Positions 59,435-64,000 of a stretch of DNA of 64,000 nucleotides are shown in pieces. The DNA lies in assembly GCA_930367205.1 (NCBI GenBank), contig OV884011.1:90505474-90569473 (forward strand), read 5' to 3'. Every line of letters starts with the position of its first letter. Positions within the stretch are counted from its first letter, which is position 1. The notes beneath the pieces are model-generated. The model ran no database searches, had not been told where the DNA came from, and worked only from the letters and a program-made list of their open reading frames with translations. The translations under genes and the position numbers were made by a program. The DNA comes from Acanthosoma haemorrhoidale (lineage: Eukaryota; Arthropoda; Insecta; Hemiptera; Acanthosomatidae).

Positions 59435-60789
59435 GAATCACATATCCTTTTCCTTATCGTGTATCCAGGCAGGAATAGGTTATTATGGTGAATTTGATGC
59501 AAGTGTCTGCCCAAATGAGGTTTACATATTGCACCAAGTTAGTTTAACCATTAGTCGCATTCATACCGGTGAAATTTAAAGCTTATAGCTCACGGCTAGC
59601 CAGACCTGCTCCCGAACCGAAAGAGAGAGAAACCTGCAGCAAATGCCAGTGAAGAAGAAGCTTCCTGTAATGACAGGAGAATAAATAGAAGGGAAACTAA
59701 ATAATCCTGGGGAAAAAAAAATCCTGCTAAGTAAGATGTTACTATCCATAGCCCAATATAATAATACTGCACAGCTGTGGTCATTAATTTAGTTCCGTTT
59801 CTAAACAATGTTCACTTTACCTGGGGAGGAATGCATTGTTTAAAATTAACGTAAAAGGTATCAATCATATTGAGCCTTATTCATGAAAAAAAGATATGCT
59901 TTTATTTGCGCAATATGCGGGGAACCCCTCAGTTTGTTTGTATTCATAATAATGTTTGTGGGGAAATCTCACATCAAGAAATAATAAATTATATAAAGAA
60001 ATAGTATTTTTTATTTAAATTTGGTTTATTTGCATCCCACAAAAGTAAATGTTTACTTACTTACCTTTCACTTTAAATTAAATCATATCCTTCATAAATA
60101 CCTATAGTGGCCGTAATATAATTAGACGCTTGGGTTGAAGGGGCTATTTGGCACGGTGTTGCCACATACGGACAGGCGGGGCACTAATCACTTATTGCTT
60201 AATGATTGGCAATAACGAAATAAAGGGATCACGTGGATAGAAGATAAGTAGTGAAGAGAGGAGCAACAGCGCTTATCATGATGTGCCATGTATTGCGGGT
60301 TCTCGTGTTTCTAATCTCGTGATGGCAACTATAGTATGGTTAGTAGTAGACTAACCATTGTGTAAAACCTTTGAAAGGTTATGACGGATGTTGTGCATGT
60401 GAAGAATGTTTAACTCTTCTTTGTGATTTTGAAGATCTATGTATTGGGTCGTATTCATAAAAGTGAAGGATATACTCCCGAGTATAAGGCAGCATTTTAA
60501 AATAACGCTAAAAAGTAAATGATTGAAGTAAAAGCGTGTCATTTTTTTTATTGTGAAACGTTTGACTTCCAGAAAACTTAAGCTTCCCTGCACCGCCCCC
60601 CCCCCACCATCTCACTACCAACTCCAATTCCTCTACCTACGCTATCAGCTTTGCTGAACGCTAGACATTCGTTGTCTGCTGCATCGTGATTATTTTCCGT
60701 TCAAGATTTACCGTGGTCCGTGCAAAACCATTTATTGACCAATGCTCTACAGTAAATATTAATTTTTTATTTGACATGTAATTAATTAA
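59435..60789. other. No supported gene; GC-richer patch at about 60110-60340
   Basis: The patch at 60110-60340 contains clustered homeodomain-like TAAT/ATTA cores (CACTAATCACTTATTGCTTA near 60181-60200). A C run lies at about 60595-60605. Nothing codes. Confidence 0.3.
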
Positions 60790-60890
60790 TAGATGACTCT
60801 TCATTATTTTTCATAAGATTGCTTTTATTTTTAGTTTCCCTGGGGCAACAAGTTAAACATTCATGCAAAATATCATCCAACTATATGAAA
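60790..60890 (-). pseudogene. Diverged match to the unrecognised region at 24087-24180
   Basis: GACTCTTCATT, ATAAGATTGCTTTTATTTTT and ATATCATCCAACTATATGAA align with 24086-24175 at about 70% identity. The minus-strand translation is similar to that of 24100-24150 (NV-x-L-x-AP...KIKAIL). Only about 100 bp is convincingly shared. Confidence 0.35.
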
Positions 60891-61920
60891 TTTGGATTAA
60901 AAAAAAAAATTGGAATATTGATAACATTTTTAATGGCTGTGTAATTTTCGCTTTAGCCCTAGACAATTTTTACATTATTAATTAGGTAGTCAAGATTTTT
61001 AATTGTATACCCTTAATATTCTTTTTATTTAAATACTAATTAATTTACATATGTCCATTCATTATATGTAAAAGATTATGCAACTAAAGAAATTACTGTT
61101 GGAGCTTGCGAAAACGATGCTCTGATGATAAAGTTTGGAGGATGATCCCCCAAGTTTGGCTTAATAATTTTAAACAAAAATTTTATACCTTTTATTAGAA
61201 ATTTGAGATCTTCAATTTTTTATCCTACTCAAAATCATAGACTTGTTGAATCAGTCAAATTAATTAATGTCACTTACTCCTGTTTTTTTGGGGATGGATA
61301 TTCATTTCGCCGTAATATAAAATCAATCCCCTATGTGAAATTTTATAAATTTTATAAATAAATTTTAATTTCACAGGGGTCTCGGAACCTAGACTTTATC
61401 AGGTATCCGCAGGCAACCCCTACCTTGCTGGGCCAACTTGATCCATAACAAGTTCTAGCTAACCAAACGAATGAGTCTGTTTATACATTTCTTTGCACAC
61501 AGTTTCATCTGTGCAAAATTCACTTTTATCCTGTATATGCATTTGTTATTATACTAATATTGTTTTCTGCTATCATCTAAGTGTTAAGTGTTTAAGTTAA
61601 AACAACACATTGTAGGTTGATAATTGGTTAAAAGAACTTCTGTCTTCTCACAGTTTTTCCCGTTGTTAATTCAATCAATAGACCAATTTCAACCACCTTA
61701 ATACCAATAGTTGATTAGTTAAAAAAACAACTGCTGTTCAGAGACCAATTTTTTTTTTTTAAAGCTTTGCTGATTCATTTTAATTTAGAGAGCTGTGTGG
61801 GTGTCTAAGGGACTTACCATTAATTCGAGATAAGTGTATTTCTAAGTCTTTGTTTCCTTGGTTCGTCCCATGAAGGAATGCTTTTATTTTGAGATTTGTT
61901 TCTCAATGATGACAAAAAAG
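60891..61920. other. AT-rich stretch with a short palindromic hairpin
   Basis: CCCCTATGTGAAATT (61330-61344) and AATTTCACAGGGG (61364-61376) form an imperfect inverted repeat around an AT-rich loop. No gene is seen. Confidence 0.4.
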
Positions 61921-62340
61921 TTTTTTTTTTTTTTGTTTTTTTTCTCTAAGCTCTCTAGTTAGAATTTTTGGATGAGGGATAAATATAAAATATTTAGGGT
62001 GATCGGATCCTTGTACTAGGAGGACCTGCTTGAAGGTGGTGTGAGAGGAGTAAGGAGTGTGGGAATCCTCGGTGGAGGTTGATTGTTACGGTACAGTGGT
62101 GAGAGTCCACTGGTGGCTGGGCCCAGAGTCTTCTCTAGGCATGTAGTGCAGTCGTAGTTAGTCTGATATCAGTGAGGGTGCCCCTTAGAAGCTTGTTGTT
62201 GGTGGGCCAAGCGCCGTGATGTCAACCATTTCTTCTGCTTTACTCGATCTTGTGAGTTGCCATCGTGCCGGTAGCGGTGGTGGTGTCATGTCTCGGAAGA
62301 GAGGGTTTAGACTGTGCTTCATCGAGTCGAAGAACTTGAT
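61921..62340 (-). mobile_element. LINE 3' end with poly(A), copy 4 (5'-truncated)
   Basis: On the minus strand it begins ATCAAGTTCTTCGACTCGAT (62340-62321) and reads IKFFDSMKHSLNPLFRD then PPPLPARWQLTRSSKA and MVDITALGPPTTSF-stop. This gives the intact C-terminus lost in copy 2. Its 3' UTR keeps the two stem-loops in altered form (GCCTAGAG with CTCTGGGC, one G-U pair) and CAGTGG/CCACTG. It ends in a T run at 61921-61943 (the tail, one interruption). Sequence is closest to copy 3. Confidence 0.85.
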
Positions 62341-63665
62341 CCCTCTGGTTTCCGAAGAGCTCAAATCGCTCCGAAAACGAATTTCGTTATAAGCTTACTT
62401 TCAAATTGAGTACGTCCAAGCTTGTTGGCCAATATTATTTCGCCGGGCTACAAAATGCTACATCATTACTTAAATGATCGGAGAGAGGGCATTTAAGTGA
62501 TATAGAACGTGCGATGTGTCGCCATTAGTGAATGATGCAACTATGATGACCTAGGAGCCTGTTTTGAAAACTTTAAGCAATCTCCACTTATTACATTTTA
62601 AAATATATTGTCGCTGATGTCGTTAGGCGTTTTAAAATTATGATGATGACTAATCGCTTATTAACTCCTACATGCCAACTAGTAATGCTGTATTTCCGAT
62701 TTTTTTTTTGCTTAATATATTTCTCTTCTGCTATCATCAGAACTATATTATTTTACTTTGGAGCGTACTTGTCTCCGGATGAATTATATCTTGCCAGATT
62801 CTAAAGCGTGTTCATCAATTTCTAAAAACGCAGTTGAGGCAGGACTTTAATTAGTTCTATATCAATATTTTTCAAATTTGGCTGTAATTTTTAAATAGGC
62901 CTTCCATCGAATCGCAATCGAAGGAACTTCCTGTTTTTGTTTTATTGGATACCTTTTTTCAACAACTACCTTCTCATTGATTATTTTACTTTACGAGTTC
63001 CTGGTTCTCATTAGTTTTGAACGCATTAATTGTAAAAAATGGTGTTATCTTAATATTTAATCCTAACTCACCCCAACTGCTACCGCGAACTGCTATACCC
63101 GGATTAAATTACTCTTATCTTTACTCTAATCAGTTGGACCACCTGAACAGTATTAACCGTACAATAATTATCATCTGCGCACTTACCTTTTCGCTAACAC
63201 TCACATTTCATGAAAACAAAGTTTGAAGACTTAATAATTCCATACATTGGTTAAATTACATCAAAATGGGCTTTATGAGGCTTCTAGCTGAGCTAAATAG
63301 GAAGGATCCCGGCTGGTTCCTTCCTGTCATAGATCTTCAGCTTGTGACGCAATGAGAATTTTGGTGGAGTCATAAGATATGAAAGAAAGCACTTGAATAT
63401 TGTCTAGAACTGGGGAAAAAACTGAGCTACTTGAACATTGTAATGATGATGATGCTTTTCATTAATGTAGTTTTAGGCAACGCTTCCTTATTAACCTGTT
63501 AACCGGGGAATTCCCTTTTTAATTACGTAGCATATAACGGGCGCGAACTTTTTCACTAGGACATGTAAATACGTCATGCCTGGAGGACGTAATTTCATAT
63601 TATTATTTTATTTTTTTTCTTAAAATAAATTAAATGACTATGAAATATATATTTTTTCGTTTATT
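62341..63665. other. AT-rich stretch with no supported gene
   Basis: Nothing recognised. Confidence 0.4.
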
Positions 63666-63930
63666 TATATCTGTATCTCGGAGGGATACAACACTATGTC
63701 CATTTTCATAACTTTACAGGAGAGGAGTTTTAAACTTTTTTTCAACAAAAAGTGTTATTGGCACAGCTATTTATTGAGATGTAATTAACAATAAATAGAA
63801 TGTTCTGGTAAAATATTGTTTCAACATCTCAATAAATAGCTGTGCCAATGTTGAAAAAAAGTTTAAAACTCCTCTCCTGTAAAGTTATGAAAATGGACAT
63901 AGTGTTGTATCCCTCCGAGGTACAGATATA
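63666..63930. mobile_element. Foldback MITE, copy 2 (265 bp, well preserved)
   Basis: The ends TATATCTGTATCTCGGAGGG and CCCTCCGAGGTACAGATATA are near-perfect reverse complements. Complementarity continues inward through ATGTCCATTTTCATAACTTT, GGAGAGGAGTTTTAAACTTT and GGCACAGCTATTTATTGAGA and their partners. The whole element is almost one hairpin with a loop of about 40 bases carrying AATAAATAGAATGTTCTGGT. The same loop occurs in copy 1 at 14033-14300. No coding capacity. Confidence 0.95.
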
Positions 63931-64000
63931 TAATGCACAAAGGAAAATACAAAATTACAAACAAATAGAAAAGAATACCAACAAAAAAATGGAAACATGG
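63931..64000. other. Window edge, A-rich
   Basis: Nothing recognised. Confidence 0.4.

Noticed and set aside
1..64000. CRISPR array, operon or prokaryotic gene cluster
   Set aside because: No regularly spaced identical repeats, no ribosome-binding-site-led gene series and no long ORFs; everything points to eukaryotic repeat-rich DNA.

Overview
The window looks like eukaryotic nuclear DNA, most likely from an arthropod and probably an insect. It is about two-thirds A+T by eye and has no operons and no open reading frame above 135 codons. It holds the decayed remains of many transposon families typical of insect genomes. I found no intact protein-coding gene, rRNA or functional tRNA. It reads as intergenic or deep intronic DNA, a graveyard of mobile elements with a few unexplained GC-richer patches that could be regulatory.

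Layout. 1-4 kb: the 3' end of a non-LTR retrotransposon (C-terminal CCHC-type motif), then on the minus strand a MADF-domain relic directly after a relic of a DDE (IS630/Tc1-like) transposase. 4-13 kb: mostly featureless, apart from a tandem duplication with a period of about 526 bp (8.77-9.7 kb). 13-19 kb: a foldback MITE (copy 1), a GC-richer patch, and a broken copy of a multi-copy arthropod protein family whose element class I cannot name. 20-29 kb: a GA-rich patch, a candidate regulatory island (23.5-23.9 kb), a decayed minus-strand coding region I cannot identify (24.06-25.6 kb), two copies of a poly(A)-tailed short repeat, a long (TC)n tract, a TTAA-flanked MITE, and a 409-bp element (B) between two 167-bp direct repeats.

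33-47 kb: three of four copies of a solo-LTR family (TGT...ACA ends, TATA box, polyadenylation signal), a second B element, a PIF/Harbinger transposase relic, a LINE reverse-transcriptase relic, an LTR fragment fused to a reverse-complemented 3' half of tRNA-Ser, and a full-length but dead mariner. 48-50 kb: three copies of one LINE 3' end, two of them with poly(A). 50-58 kb: dispersed repeats, a Tc1-like relic, a candidate developmental enhancer (54.8-55.3 kb), a 136-bp foldback, the fourth LTR copy, and an orphan PRE_C2HC (LINE ORF1) fragment. 58-64 kb: a spaced direct repeat, a fourth LINE 3' end (minus strand) and MITE copy 2.

The parts do not work together as a pathway. Their relations are historical: repeated insertion by copy-and-paste and cut-and-paste elements, followed by point decay. 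The most informative item is 36571-36789. It preserves a complement of mature tRNA (including CCA) joined to LTR sequence, which looks like a trapped reverse-transcription intermediate. All family assignments are read by eye from translated motifs; no database search was possible.
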